From the NCBI GenBank assembly GCA_035578905.1, contig JAQJVL010000046.1, positions 609,510 to 673,509 of the forward strand: DNA of 64,000 nt, read 5' to 3'. Made by a program: the position numbers and the translations under genes. Every line of letters begins with the position of its first letter. Positions within the stretch are counted from its first letter, which is position 1. Below, piece after piece: positions 21,441 to 33,938 of this stretch. Origin of the DNA: Stictocephala bisonia. Taxonomy: Eukaryota; Arthropoda; Insecta; Hemiptera; Membracidae. The notes under the pieces were generated by a model. It had not been told where the DNA came from, ran no database searches, and worked only from the letters and a program-made list of their open reading frames with translations.

Positions 21441-23180
21441 ACAGCTAGCTCTTTCTTCTTCTTTTTAACCCATAGTAATTTAATAAAATCCAAAAAAAAC
21501 TACACGCTTACAAGCCACAGTTAATAAATTCACGCATCCTTATAAAGTATCATACATAACACAATACTCAAGGGTTAAGCATTCTCAAACCACTATGGAT
21601 TAAGAAAAAAAGAAAAAACTAGTTGTAGACGTACTTATCGAAACATTGTATTCCTTTCTTAAAACATTTGAGGCGTTGGAAATCTCCAACAATTTTTAGC
21701 AAAGCTACACAATTTTTAATTTTCTATAGTATAAAAAGAAATTCCAAAGCTTCGTGTAAATATATTTTAAGTGCCTTCTCGTGTCAAATAAACAGACCCT
21801 AAAATTTTTATAATTTATTTATTAATCGAATTAATTAATATAATAAATACAAACATTTATTTATTTTTTTTATTTTTATTTATTTATTCATAAGACGCCG
21901 ATCGTCAAGATATGGGCGAATATGGATTTCGAATGAGTGTGATGAGTGTAGATGAGCGAATGTAGTCATTGTTACAAACTAAGGCCGACTATTCCTTAGA
22001 AAGTGTCATTAATTAATAGCCCAATGACAAATGAACAGCCTTATTAGATTAATAAACAATAGCCTTATTGTTCTTAATAAACTCTCTAGCTAAATTGGCT
22101 AATTAAAAGTTGACAGTAATATATAGTATACTTAATTCATACAAAAAATTTTTTTATTACTTATATATCTAGCAAACATTAAATTAGGAAAAATTGATTA
22201 ATGAACTAAACTAAATCTCAAAGAGAAACACAACAGATAAAGATAAATTGAAATTGATATAAATATTTACAACAATGACAATAGATAAATAATTTTTACA
22301 AGAAGTATAAATATAATTTCAAAATATCAAATAAAACTGAAAAAGAAAAAAAAACGGGGGTCTCAAGGAATTTTCAATAGGAGAGGAGATATAAAGACCT
22401 TTCTTATCTTAAAATTTTACAATATTGTCTAACTATAGTTTTCACGTTCAAGCTTAAGAATGCATCAATCAACTGAAATCAAGTTAGTTATTTATTTCAC
22501 CAAAATAGTTACACAAACATTCTGTCTTCTTAAACAAATTGTTTTCAGGACCAATAACGTTATTCAAGCAGATAAAAAGTGACTTACTTGTTCAGGAGAA
22601 AAATATATTTCTAAATAAACTCACAGAGAAGAATGAAACAGAACTTTTAAGACTTCTTTCATGGATCATCCCCTGACTATGCGAAAAACAATTACAATAT
22701 GTCTAACTAAATGTTTGGTATATGGACATTCACATAACTGCATAGTTAAATTTCTTTTTTTTTCAATAGTTTTAAAAATAATAAATATATTCCAGACTTT
22801 TGCTCAACCCTGTAAATATCTGTCACTAATGTGTTCACTTAAGAAAGCGACCTATGTTTCTTTTTTCTCTGTGACATAATTAATGTGGAGAGAAAGGAGG
22901 GGTTTCCTCCGGAAGCCGGTTCACAAGTTGGATGAATACTTCTATGACGCTCGTGAAATAACTACAATAGTTATGAGACACCCATAAATTATTACATGTG
23001 ACAATTACAAACCACCCCTCTGTCCTACAACCCCCATAACGCAAACAAAGAGACAATTACCCATTTGGGATCGCTAAAGACTGGCAATGGTAGTTTCTGT
23101 GTTTTGTTATACTCTCTACCTTGCACCGAACATGTTCAAATAATAATAATCCTTGTATACAATACATGAGAGTTTTTTCA
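21441..23180. other. Very AT-rich DNA without a recognisable gene
   Basis: Poly-A and poly-T runs and AT-rich words only. A 72-codon frame at 22661 shows no supporting context. Confidence 0.55.
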
Positions 23181-23186
23181 ACGCAA

Positions 23187-23655
23187 CTACTCCCTTATTT
23201 CTTGACAAATTTATACGATTTTGGTGTCTAGAAATGTTTCTCTGTTCGTAGTTGTGCAATAAGGATTTAAGTCTTCAATATTTTTACCCTGAAGGGTATG
23301 GGAAGCCCTAAAAGTACATTTTTTGGCCATAAGAATAACATGGAGGGAGATTTAAGTGAATATAAAATTACTAGCTGTTAAAATTTAAATAATGATTTCC
23401 AAAAAGGTTTAACAACTGTTATTCCTTTATTTCTTGACAAATTTAAACAATTGATGTATCAAACAAATTTCCTTTGTTCGTAGTTGTACAATAGGAATTA
23501 AATTCTTCAATATATTCACCCTGGAAGGCACGAGAAGCCCTCAAAGTACGTTTTTCGGCCATAAAAATAAGATGGAGAGAGATTTAAATGAATATAAATA
23601 TACCAGCTGTTAAAATGTAAATGGCGATTTCCAAAAACAAATAACAGTTGTTAGA
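23187..23655. repeat. Tandem duplication, unit about 225 bp
   Basis: The first unit (about 23187-23410) and the second (about 23413-23655) share, in order, CTTTATTTCTTGACAAATTTA-like words, TGTTCGTAGTTGT, CAATATT, CACCCTG-type, GAAGCCCT, AAAGTAC, GGCCATAA, ATGGAG, GAGATTTAA, GAATATAA, CAGCTGTTAAAAT and GATTTCCAAAAA. Divergence is moderate, so the duplication is not recent. Confidence 0.85.
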
Positions 23656-25020
23656 ATGAAAACAATGGTGCTTGTAATAGTGAGGAGGTTATTTATATCT
23701 TTCATAATGTTAAACCAAGGAAGGTTGTAAGCATGGTTCATTCACATTCGATTATAGGACTCCACTCTACTAGACTTGAATGTTTCAATGGTAATGTAAC
23801 ATGTAACAAAATGAACACGTATGAAATAGGCTAAATACATTTAGGCGTTTATACTAATAAATAGATAGCAACGCAAGTAATGTGAGTGAAATACTGTAAA
23901 TAAGTTTAATATTGTGATTTGTAGTTATACAGTTAACTTACTATTATTTGTAGTCAAAAGTCACAGACCGAGGTGTAACGAGCGCTGCGAGTGACGAGGT
24001 TGGCACGCGAAGCAAGTAGGTGTGTCCCCTAGTAAAAATTATTACATTAGCATTTTCATTTATCGCAAACGTCAGATTAAAAAATATGTTTAGCCACCTG
24101 CACATTAGTTCTTACAATGGCCTCATTTATACATACAAGTGTTTCATTCACTCGCTGCTCTCACATACCACTTTATTGCCGGTGTTAGTAACCTGTCATT
24201 AGTCTCCCAGTGATGTGCCAAGAACTCTCCCACACCGTAAATGGCATCAGAAATCAAAACTCTCTTTAAGCATGCCTTTAACGCCTTGGGCATATCGGCA
24301 TCTTAACATTTCTGTTAATCTAGCAACATCTGAAGACGATAGGAGTTTTATACTGTTTTGTTTTTTTATTTAAGTAAATTTTTATTTTTAGTTTTTCTGT
24401 ATTAATTTTTAATGCTATATTGAATTTGTTTTACAATCAAGTAGAATAAAAGACGGAATAATCATAACTTCTCCAATTAAATAAATAAAGACGGTTTTAA
24501 TTTAATTTAATTCATTTTCCACTTAGTCCAATGAATGAAGACTTTGAGACTGTGTTTTTTATGTAAATAAATAGTTGTTTTATTATGATTCAAACTAATT
24601 CATTCAATTATTTTATAAGTTTTAAATATTTTTATGAAAAAACATTAAATGGTCGATATATTTTAGAGATCGCATCATACAGGAGAGCGGTTCTTTTGCC
24701 ACACGCGTTACATACATAATTCTGGCTTTGACCAGCCACCAATTTGTACTGAGTTGGTGAAGAGAAACCTCTAATTTGTGGCTTTAATTTTAATCCGAAG
24801 GGGTTTGCATATGAAAATCTTACCACACTCCTCTCCTCCCCATATGCACCACATCAACAATTTACATTCCCGAAGGACTTTTGCCTGTTCATTCGCGTTC
24901 AAAAGTTAACAGGGAGTCCTGGACTTTAGGGACATCCGGATTTGCTTCACTTCATGTGTACACAATTACTAACTTCCCTTTTAAAACCGAGTTTGGCTTG
25001 AAGCGGAACAGCTGGAGGAA
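23656..25020. other. AT-rich DNA without a recognisable gene
   Basis: A CpG-rich patch at about 23968-24020 (ACGAGCGCTGCGAGTGACGA) may be a transposon terminus. A minus frame at 24632-24826 contains VCNACGKRTALL with a single CxxC, but has no exon support. Confidence 0.5.
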
Positions 25021-25021
25021 G

Positions 25022-25140
25022 ATGTAATCATGTAATTTGCATGATACACTGTTAATTAATATCGATATTTAAACTAATTAAGTATTCGATTGCTGTATAG
25101 TTTTCTCTCGTTCATTTATTTCTTACGTGCATATTTCACA
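25022..25140 (+). repeat. Direct repeat Z, left copy (about 118 bp)
   Basis: About 90 percent identical to 25913-26030, sharing ATGTAATCATGTAATTT, TTAATATCGATATTTAAAC, AATTAAGTATTCG, TTGCTG and AGTTTTCTCTCGTTCATTT. The two lie about 890 bp apart in the same orientation, which could be an old segmental duplication or paired short LTR-like ends. Confidence 0.85.
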
Positions 25141-25912
25141 CAGATGAAATTAAAGTTTGGGTCTGTTTCGGAATGTCCCCGCATATGGTAAAGATTGTCT
25201 ACCAAGTTTAGAACTAAACTAAACTAGCAAACAATATACCTTTGTTATTGATCACGTGGTTTTGACCTACAAGAAAAAAAAAAAAAACTTTACAATAATG
25301 TTTCTTAGGTAAAAAAAGCAAAAAACTCAATACAACCTCAATACAACAATCTATCTCGTTCTGTTTACTGTCTGTCCGTCTGTATGTATTTTTTTCTATT
25401 TAAAAATTGTAAACCCAAATAAAAAAATGAATTGTTTAAAAAAAAGGTAGATAATAGTTAATGCTTTTAATACGGATTAAAACGATACCTTTTTTTTTTT
25501 TAATTAGATAATATATAAGGAATTTACAATGGTTTTTGTGTGACACTTGCCACATTTTAAGTGTTATTACGCAATTATTTAAACTAAAAAAAGCAATGCT
25601 TTAATATTAATAATTGATTAATAAGTAAATATTTTTGTTACCTTATATAATGTAGTTTTTTTTTAATAATTGAAAAAAAATATTACATTACAATGTTACT
25701 ACGTTATTATAAAGGTAATTATTTTGTCTTCCTTGTTGCACTCCATGAGTCCATTCTAAACTGTGCAATGAATACCACACAAAAATTATTATAAGTTCTA
25801 TGTTTATTATTTGATTTTGAAAATCAAGTTATCATTTTTATTCGTATTAACTATTAACAATTTTGGTAATTTTTTGAAAATAAAACATTTTTTTGTGATT
25901 CATGTAATTTGC

Positions 25913-26030
25913 ATGTAATCATGTAATTTAAATGATACAGTGTTCATTAATATCGATATTTAAACAAATTAAGTATTCGGTTGCTGCATAGTTTTCTCTC
26001 GTTCATTTGTTTCTTACATGCATATTTATT
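25913..26030 (+). repeat. Direct repeat Z, right copy
   Basis: Matches 25022-25140. The interval between the copies is very AT-rich, without coding potential, primer-binding site or polypurine tract that I can identify. Confidence 0.85.
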
Positions 26031-27487
26031 TTTGACTGTATGGATGTTAAATAGTCAAAAATAAATATAGTAAACGAAATGAGATAGACAATTACTTGCC
26101 GTAAGTTTTTGCTTCATTTTACTCGAGGAACAATACTCTAAAGTTTGTGTAGAGAGTTTTGTTACACCCTGTATATAGTATACTAAAAATTGTTTTCTCA
26201 TGCTTCCCATTTTAGTTAGTACGTTTTGTTTACGAGGTTAATATATTACGAACCAGGTGAACTCCAATAGGCTCTTTTTTAATTTTAACTATTTTTTTTT
26301 TTTTAATTCTAATTTTGTTAGAAAAACAAGATACGGCGGTAAAGGTAGGTATGGTCGTTTCTTGAAACATCTGCACGACTTGACGTATTGACGTATTCCT
26401 TCCTTTATTAGTTGAACAAATTGAGAACATAATCTAAATTATTGTTAGTTAGCATCTAAGTAGTTCAAGGTGGGTTAGTTCTAATCTAAGAAATTTCAAA
26501 TGTTTGATTCTACATTTTACCCATTTACTTAAAATTTACGTTGATACAAAAACTTTGAACCATACTTTGGTATAATATGATGTCGAGTGAAATGTTTATC
26601 TACATATCTCTGATTCTGGCCAACAATGAATTAACTTCTATTTATTTTGTGTGTGGCATTGTTTTGTTTAAGAGTTATTTTCTATTGTTTTCTATAATTT
26701 TAGTAATTTTAAGTATTGTAAATTTGCAAGAAAAAATGTCTTATCTATTTCCTGATCAATTTAAAATCACATTTACTTACGCGTAAAACAATAAAGTATC
26801 GTAACAATACATTTGATAAAGATTACAACGTCACCAAGTAATTAATTTTATGAACTATAGAAGCCAAACAAACGCTGTTTGAGGAAATTAATAATCTTTT
26901 ATAGAAAACATTGATGAGGAACTTATAGTTATAATTCATGTACACATTGACTCAAAAAAATGTAAGAGCCTTATTCATATACTTAAAATACAATCTTAAA
27001 AACATATGTTGGTTAGGTTAAAAAGTAGCCTAAAGTAATTTTGATTTTTTTATGTAAGTCGGGGTCGTCACTTTAACCCCATTCAAGACAACAAATAATT
27101 TTGCACTTTGAATTTGAATTTAACGAAAATTTTAGAGTTAATGTATGCCCAAACGATTAAATAATCTAGTAGATTTGAAAATATAATATATGATTGTAGA
27201 TACTGAAATAATATTAGACTGGTTCTCAAGTTTCAAACTCAAGTATATTACTTTTTGAAATCGACAGTATTCATGTAGTATTGTAGCTTATTTTACTTGA
27301 AGAAGACAGAAATGATACAGTCGAAACGTTGCTTAAGTGGTTTCAGGTTATGACAGAATATTTTCACTAATACATTTTTACCATACCAAACGATACATCA
27401 TTTTTTATTGATTTTATTATATTAAAAACAGCAACAATACCAATAACAAGGTAGCATGGAATAATAATAATAATTAATTGTTAATGC
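26031..27487. other. AT-rich DNA without a recognisable gene
   Basis: Contains ACACCCTGTATA near 26164 and the plus-strand motif TGAAGAAGACAGAAATGATA followed by CAGTCGAAACGTTG at 27297-27335, related to that at 21380-21440. No gene is supported. Confidence 0.5.
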
Positions 27488-27869
27488 AAATAGTATATAG
27501 TTTTTTAATTAGCATATTACGTGTTGGTACATATACAGTACAAGTAAACGTCACACAAAACAAATTTATTACAATATATCCACAAAATGCACAAATATAT
27601 TACAATACAAGTACAAAATGCAGAAATACTATGGTGATTGATTTCGGTGAACCACGCTCACCTTCCTCAGACCAGAGGGATTCACAAAAAAACCCTCTGG
27701 ATTTTGTGAATCCCTCTGGTCTGAGGAAGGTGAGCGTGGTTCACCGAAATCGATCACCATAATATTTGTGCATTTTGTACTTGTATTGTAATATATTTGT
27801 GCATTTTGTGGTTATATTGTAATAAATATGTGTTGTGTGACGTTTACTTGTACTGTAAATAGTATATAG
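27488..27869. mobile_element. Near-perfect fold-back (inverted-repeat) element
   Basis: Arms at 27535-27688 and 27702-27857 are complementary over about 155 bp with only around seven mismatches, leaving a loop of about 13 bases (27689-27701). Outer arm ends are TACAGTACAAGTAAACGTCA and its complement. The inner stem carries GGTGAACCACGCTCACCTTC and CTCAGACCAGAGGGATTCAC. The 13-mer AAATAGTATATAG flanks the structure directly at 27488-27500 and 27857-27869, which may be a target-site duplication, although the left copy is 34 bp outside the arm. The element could be a MITE-like fold-back transposon; a transcript would form a long hairpin. Confidence 0.85.
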
Positions 27870-29660
27870 CAGCCAGCGATTATTTCATGGATTTCACTAG
27901 GGTTTTCTGACAATCTACAATACAAATATACTTCTTCTAAAATAATTGAACTAAACTTCAATTTAACTACTAAACTAAGGACTTAACCCTATTACAATGT
28001 GTATTTTTAGCTACACAAAAATAAATTGTATAATAACAATAAATAACAGTGACAAAAATCTAAAAATAATCAACAAAAATTAGCAACAATAAGAAAAAAC
28101 CAAATATATCATATTCTCAAAAACTAACAATTATTTAAAGACGTTTCAAAGATTAAAAAAAGAATTCTTGTATAATTAATCATCTGGAGACGTGAAAAAG
28201 ACACTTTCAAAATTTATATTTATAACTTTAATTTTAAGATTTCAAAATTAACCTCAAACATGAGGTAGTAATTTTATCCTGTACGTTTGTAAAGAACAAT
28301 TTAAAATATATACTGATGGGGACAAAATACTATGAAGTTTATATATATTATTTAAGGAAGCATAATATAACTGATTAGTTATGGAAAAACGTGGGTCTAT
28401 CAATAAACAGCTTTGTGAGTTAGAAATAAGTAAAATGTATATAATCAATTACTTATTAACACAACATGATGAGGGAGATGGGATGATAGCTAAACAACTC
28501 TTCCCATAAAGGTTATTTCGTTATGATAATTGTATTTCATGAAAGTAATTGTAATGAACTCCTTGTTCAACGTATTCATAGATTAAATTTTGTATCATTA
28601 AAATGAGTTTCTTAAAAAATAATCACATTTAAGATTATTTGTATATTATAACTGACACTGTATAAAAACTCTCCATATAAATTCGCATATTTTATCGTAC
28701 ATTTTTAAACGGTAGGCAGTATTTCTCCTCAAGTCCCACCTAAGTGCACTGTAAGTCCCCCTCCACCAAATAAAGCTTTCCCCTCTTCCTCCTTTCTCAA
28801 AGACCTACAACCCCCTCCCTTTAACCTCACGTCAGAAAGAAATATGGCAATGTTGACTCATAGTTAACCGAATAGCTTTCTCCACAAACACCCATGTGTT
28901 AACACTTTCCACATTATAAAATAACATCAAAATACTACTTTTATGCTCTAAATTAATTGTAGGAAAACATTAATCTTTGTTGGTTTTACAATAAAAGGGT
29001 TGCACAGTAAAAACTCCATTCCTTTTTTCCGAAATTGAACATATTTAGGTTTAATATGCTGCATTTTTCAATATGTTAAGTTTTACAAAAATGCAATAAA
29101 ATAAACTTCTTACAATACCTTCGCCAGCAAATCTGGTATCATCAAAATACAAGTTTATTATTTATTTTGTTATTTTTTTTGACAAAACAAGATATGTAAA
29201 TATAATTAAGAGCATATTGGTGTAAATGTAGCTTAAATTATTTATGGTACATAATAAAGTGTATAGTTTTCAATAAAATGAGTTGAATATAAACGAGAAT
29301 TTTGAATAGGCCCACTTTCACTGTTCATTAAATTTGAATTGGTTTTGTTAATTTAAATATTTTGAAAACGAAAGAGTCTTTATTATTTTTGAATTTTCTT
29401 TGCTGATATAATGGTTTGGTTTAAAACAATGTATAGGAACTGCTGATTTTGATTCTTTGTTAAATTTAATATGAACGGATTAACTTTTCACTCGAGATCG
29501 TATTACATAAATTTTTGTAACTAGATGCACTTCGACTAGAAAACACGTTAAGTGCAAACAGATTTTCAAAATTAACTTTCCAAATACGTTTATGTAACTT
29601 AAACTGGATATTGTTTGTTTAGGACCTATTTTCTAAAAAATAATTTAAAAAATAGATAAA
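27870..29660. other. AT-rich DNA without a recognisable gene
   Basis: No supported coding, RNA or tandem feature. A C-rich patch near 28725-28830 (CTCCACC, CCCCTCCC) is not a recognisable element. Confidence 0.6.
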
Positions 29661-29900
29661 CGTTAAAGATCGTCTTATTTTACCAGGCGAAGTTAGTGCT
29701 AAGAAGCCCTCTCTAACACTTAACCTGTGGACCAACGGCTTAAGAGTGACTTCTGAACCACCACCAGTGACCGAGCAGGCGGGCTGCGTGCAAGGAGAGA
29801 ATTGCTCAGACCGTCACCCATCCAAAGAACAGTCACGTTCGATGTTGCTTTACGACTTATATTTTGATAGCGTTGGAACCCTCTGGTCAAGGCTTCTGGC
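29661..29900 (-). mobile_element. 5S-rRNA-derived SINE-like element, copy b
   Basis: On the minus strand it reads GCCTTGACCAGAGGG, then AAAGCAACATCGAACG (5S box A region), CTTTGGATGGGTGACGGTCT (box C region), and the same body as 7125-7370: CCTTGCACGCAGCCCGCCTG, CTTAAGCCGTTGGTCC, GTTAGAGAGGGCTTCTTAG, CGCCTGGTAAAATAAGACGA. Its 5S head is closer to canonical 5S than copy a in GGGTGAC. The 60-codon minus frame here is a by-product. Confidence 0.8.
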
Positions 29901-29904
29901 ATAA

Positions 29905-31381
29905 TTTAATTTAACAATTTAAATTTTAAGATTCACTAACCCTCGATCGTGAAGTACCACGTAATTTATATTGTACACAAAAACTTCTAAAAACCCTTCT
30001 AAAAACCAGGTACGGCATAATTTATGCTTTAATTGCATTAAAATTAATAAAACATATGTTTATCATTAAGCAATCACAACAAAGTTGGACTAATCAACGC
30101 AGAATGTTCTGTTCTATACATTTCAGATTTTTAATAATTTTGCACGCAATTTAATAAACGTTGGAAATAAAATTAAAACGTGCAACAAGAAACTTCCGCT
30201 CAAATCCCGCCTAGCGCAGAGGTCGGGAGTTGAAAAACGGCCGATGTTTGTCGTATGACTGAAGAATAACCAGAAGACGGTATTAGGCGTAGTAAATGTC
30301 AGTCTGCAGATAATGAAATACCTTAGACAACAAAACAAATTGCAATGTTGTAGGTGCTTTGGGTGTTTTACTAAAAATGTCTGTGATTTTTCAGCGGCTA
30401 GGTACGGCATAATTTTTGCTGTTGAGAAAAGATGTTGTTCAAACTTTATTTTTGGCTATATCTAACAATTCTTGTATATTTATATTCAGAAATGTGTGTT
30501 CTATCAAGTGTTACTTTTATGAAAATTCCCCAAAAAATTTGATTTTTTAAATAATGTTTACAATATGCACAATTTTCCAAGTGCCGTTTACACAATTTGC
30601 GCACGCTGACTTATGGTGTTATTAGTTTTATACTTTTTGGGATATTTTCATATATTTTACATTTTATTGTAGCTAATAGATTGTACTAATAAAATACATA
30701 CAGCAAAGATGTATAAAAAATTATACACACCCCTCAATTTTAGATTGTTTTGTAATTTTTCACAGATATTTTTCGTTTCCGTGGTTTTTATTTTTCCCAA
30801 TAAACTCAAAATATGTCTATGGGTACAATATGACTATTTTTCCTAAAAACCTTTTTCTTTTCTATTCAATTGTGATCTTTTTTGTACAATTTTTACTTGT
30901 ACTATTTGATCACTACAATGATCATACTGTAACTTTGCAGATTTTTTCATTTTTGCGTCTTATGTAAACAAAAAATTCCAAAGTAAACTTTAGTAGTTTA
31001 TCTAAAATGTAACAACATATCATTATAGTGCACTGAATTATAAACAATTTGGCTATCTTGGAATTATTTACAAACATTTTTTATTGTTGCTAAGGAGGTT
31101 TATGTGTGTTAATTTACGTACTATATTTTACATTTTTTTACTTTTCTTGAAAATAATAATGTACTAATTTGTTATATGAGTTTTGATGGTAGTATGTCAA
31201 TGTACAGTTCTTGAGAAGAAAAACGAAATGATAAAATTTACATTTGGAGCATGTTTAGTATTTTTTATGATTTATACAAAAAAAGCTTGTGAAGCGCCGA
31301 AAAAAAGACCTAGCAATTGGGAGGTCATAATGCTTCACCTGATGTTCACGATCTAGTTAGTCAAATTAAGTTTAATTTTTC
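29905..31381. other. AT-rich DNA with a 24-bp direct repeat
   Basis: AGGTACGGCATAATTT occurs at about 30008 and again at about 30400, followed by TATGCTTTAA and TTTGCTGTT. The interval is slightly richer in GC and has a 95-codon minus frame without recognisable motifs. It may be a segment bounded by target duplications. The rest shows nothing. Confidence 0.45.
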
Positions 31382-31576
31382 ATGTTGTACACTCCAATAA
31401 CCGTTTTATTTTTCACCCAACTTCTAGCGTCTGTAAGCGCCGTGAGTAACAACAGTGTAGGCAAAACGAAAGCTGCCTCTATTTTGCGTTCTACATTATT
31501 CAGGCGTCCCGTCGCAGCCTTTACAGTTCATAAACGCGCATCCCATTCCTTTTCATTCGGACCAAGAACTCAGTGA
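31382..31576 (+). CDS. Candidate small secreted peptide, or signal-peptide exon
   Basis: A 64-codon frame starts with a signal-peptide-like stretch (MLYTPITVLFFTQLLASVSA): a short start, a hydrophobic core and small residues at -3 and -1. It continues through a basic middle to HKRASHSFSFGPRTQ and a TGA stop. A KR pair could serve prohormone cleavage. The frame is unusually CpG-rich for the area. At exactly codon 21 the DNA reads GCC|GTGAGTAAC, a strong splice donor in phase 0, so the alternative is that 31382-31441 is only a signal-peptide exon and the rest is intron. I do not recognise the family. Chance or a transposon-derived frame remains possible. Confidence 0.35.
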   Translation: MLYTPITVLFFTQLLASVSAVSNNSVGKTKAASILRSTLFRRPVAAFTVHKRASHSFSFGPRTQ

Positions 31577-31723
31577 AGCTTGTGAACTTTTAAGTTTTAG
31601 CTCCTTAGAACTTAAGAGTTTCATTTCGTAGATCAATTTACTATTTCTTATTCGGGTAAACCGTGCATTGATTTTACTTTAATAATAAATGTATTATTAG
31701 AACGAATAAAATATTTTATTTGA

Positions 31724-32465
31724 TCACCCACCCACCCTTACACGTGCAATAGTAATGACCCACCCACCCATACACGTGCAATAGTAATGACCCACCCACC
31801 CATAAACGTACAGTGGTAATGACTCACTCACCCACCCATCCATACACGTGCAATAGTAATGACCCACCCACCCATACACGTGCAATAGTAATGACCCACC
31901 CACCCATACACGTGCAATAGTAATGACCCACCCACCCATACACGTGCAATAGTAATGACCCACCCACCCACCCATAAACGTACAGTGGTAATGACTCACT
32001 CACCCACCCATCCATACACATGCAATAGTAATGACCCACCCACCCACCCATAAACGTACAGTGGTAATGACTCACTCACCCACCCATCCATACACGTGCA
32101 ATAGTAATGACCCACCCACCCATAAACGTACAGTGGTAATGACTCACTCACCCACCCACCCATACACGTGCAATAGTAATGACCCACCCACCCATAAACG
32201 TACAGTGGTAATGACTCACTCACCCACCCATCCATACACGTGCAATAGTAATGACCCACCCAACCACCCATAAACGTACAGTGGTAATGACTCACTCATC
32301 CACCCACCCATACACGTACAATAGTAATGACCCACCCAACCACCCATAAACGTACAGTGGTAATGACTCACTCACCCATCCATCCATACACGTACACTAG
32401 TAGTAATTACTTACCTACCCACTCATACAGGTACAGCGGTAATGATCCATCCACCCACACTCGTA
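31724..32465. repeat. GTACAGTGGT minisatellite family, locus 3 (about 26 copies)
   Basis: Units alternate between CCCACCCATACACGTGCAATAGTAATGA and CCCACCCATAAACGTACAGTGGTAATGA followed by CTCACTCA, giving higher-order units of about 60-70 bp. Frames of 80-99 codons on both strands are by-products of the tandem structure. The right edge (32390-32465) decays through TACAGGTACAGCGGTAATGATCC. The unit is clearly the same as at 6.0 and 6.5 kb. Confidence 0.95.
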
Positions 32466-33935
32466 GTGGAAACGACCAACCCTCTCACCCTACTCGTTTC
32501 TGAGTAATGGCCCTCGACTCCTCCCTATCATGCCATTTACTTACGCATATAAAAATAGTAGGGCATTGTAACTAGATATTCCATAAGGGTTACCCATGAA
32601 AACGTTGTTTAAGGAAATTATTAAGAACAAATTATCTAGAAAAGTTAAAATACTGAAATTTATAAAACTTATAGAAAAAACTCCTGTCAACCACGTAATA
32701 AAATATAATTGTGATACGTATATTAATAAAAGTATAAAGTTGATGCACAGTGAAAACTAGTTAAAATTCTGATACCTTTTTTGTTCCAACGTTGATAAAA
32801 ATTATTAATAATTGTAATAAAATTAACATAAGCATATGTCATAACGTACAAATAACAGAGAAAAACAATGGTGTGATTGAATATTTCATAGCCTCTTAGT
32901 TTGTCAGTAAACAACCTTCAAACTTGGATACACATGACAGTAACTGTTGACTTGTTTGAAGTTTATTTTATTTTAGTGCAACTATGAATTGAAATGTTTG
33001 TATGTTGGAATTGCGACGAAAAACAGAAGAAACGTATTCTCCTCCTGTCTTGTCACGACGTCGTGCCCCTAGGGGGCAAGTTGTCTCAACATAACCCAAT
33101 ATTTATGTAAACTATTTCTGAAGACGTCTCTCTCGACTGTATGTCCTTGACCTTCCAGGATATAAACCGTAGATGCACGTACGAGCAGATGAGTAAGATC
33201 GTATTCAAATATTAAAATTTCGTTTTTATTTAAAAGAAAGTCAGTGTCGCTACAGATATTCAGACGCATAATAGCATAACAATATAAAAACAACAACGAG
33301 TAATATTTATTACAAATAATCAAAAATACGAACTTATTCCATGTTTGAAAAACTTATTTGTAAGTTAGCAAAAACTTTAATTTTAAAATTCATTTTTACT
33401 GTAGGATACTGCATAAGATCAGCAGGTCTTTTGTTTCCTTTCAAACCTTGAAATAACAGTTTTGGTTTACAGTGTCAGGAAGTTAATTAAACAGTTTTGA
33501 GCCACCGTAGTTCAACTGCCTCTCAAAAAAGTAGTTCTGTGAGCTTGCAACAGCATTCCGTACATTTTACTCGTGTTGTACATATTTATTGAAAAAAAGG
33601 GGACATTTCTCAGGAATAAATACAACTGAGCTCTGTCCTTGGAAATTTATTATCTTGGAAACTTGGTAATTTGTTATCTCTAAACAATGGCTTACAGGAG
33701 GATCTATATTTATTTCTGAATATTACTCTTCTGGCATTTGTTTTTTTTTGTTTTTTTTTTTTTTTTTAATGTTAAGTATTATATCTGTCCTGCATAGTAA
33801 AGGCACGGTTATTATAACAATGCATTTCCTTGTTAGTAATTGATATATAATAAATTTAAATAACAAATGTAAAAAATGTATAACAAGTGTCGTTTTTAAA
33901 AGTAATTTAGCAAAGACGACCAGACCCGTTTTATC
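32466..33935. other. AT-rich DNA without a recognisable gene
   Basis: No supported exon. A T tract with one G lies at 33741-33767. Confidence 0.6.
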
Positions 33936-33938
33936 AAT

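Noticed and set aside
24632..24826. Zinc-finger fragment (VCNACGKRT on the minus strand)
   Set aside because: A single CxxC without the second pair of ligands, and no exon borders.
30008..30420. Transposon bounded by AGGTACGGCATAATTT direct repeats
   Set aside because: The repeats could be a target duplication, but the interior shows no inverted ends, tail or coding sequence, so it is mentioned only in the stretch description.
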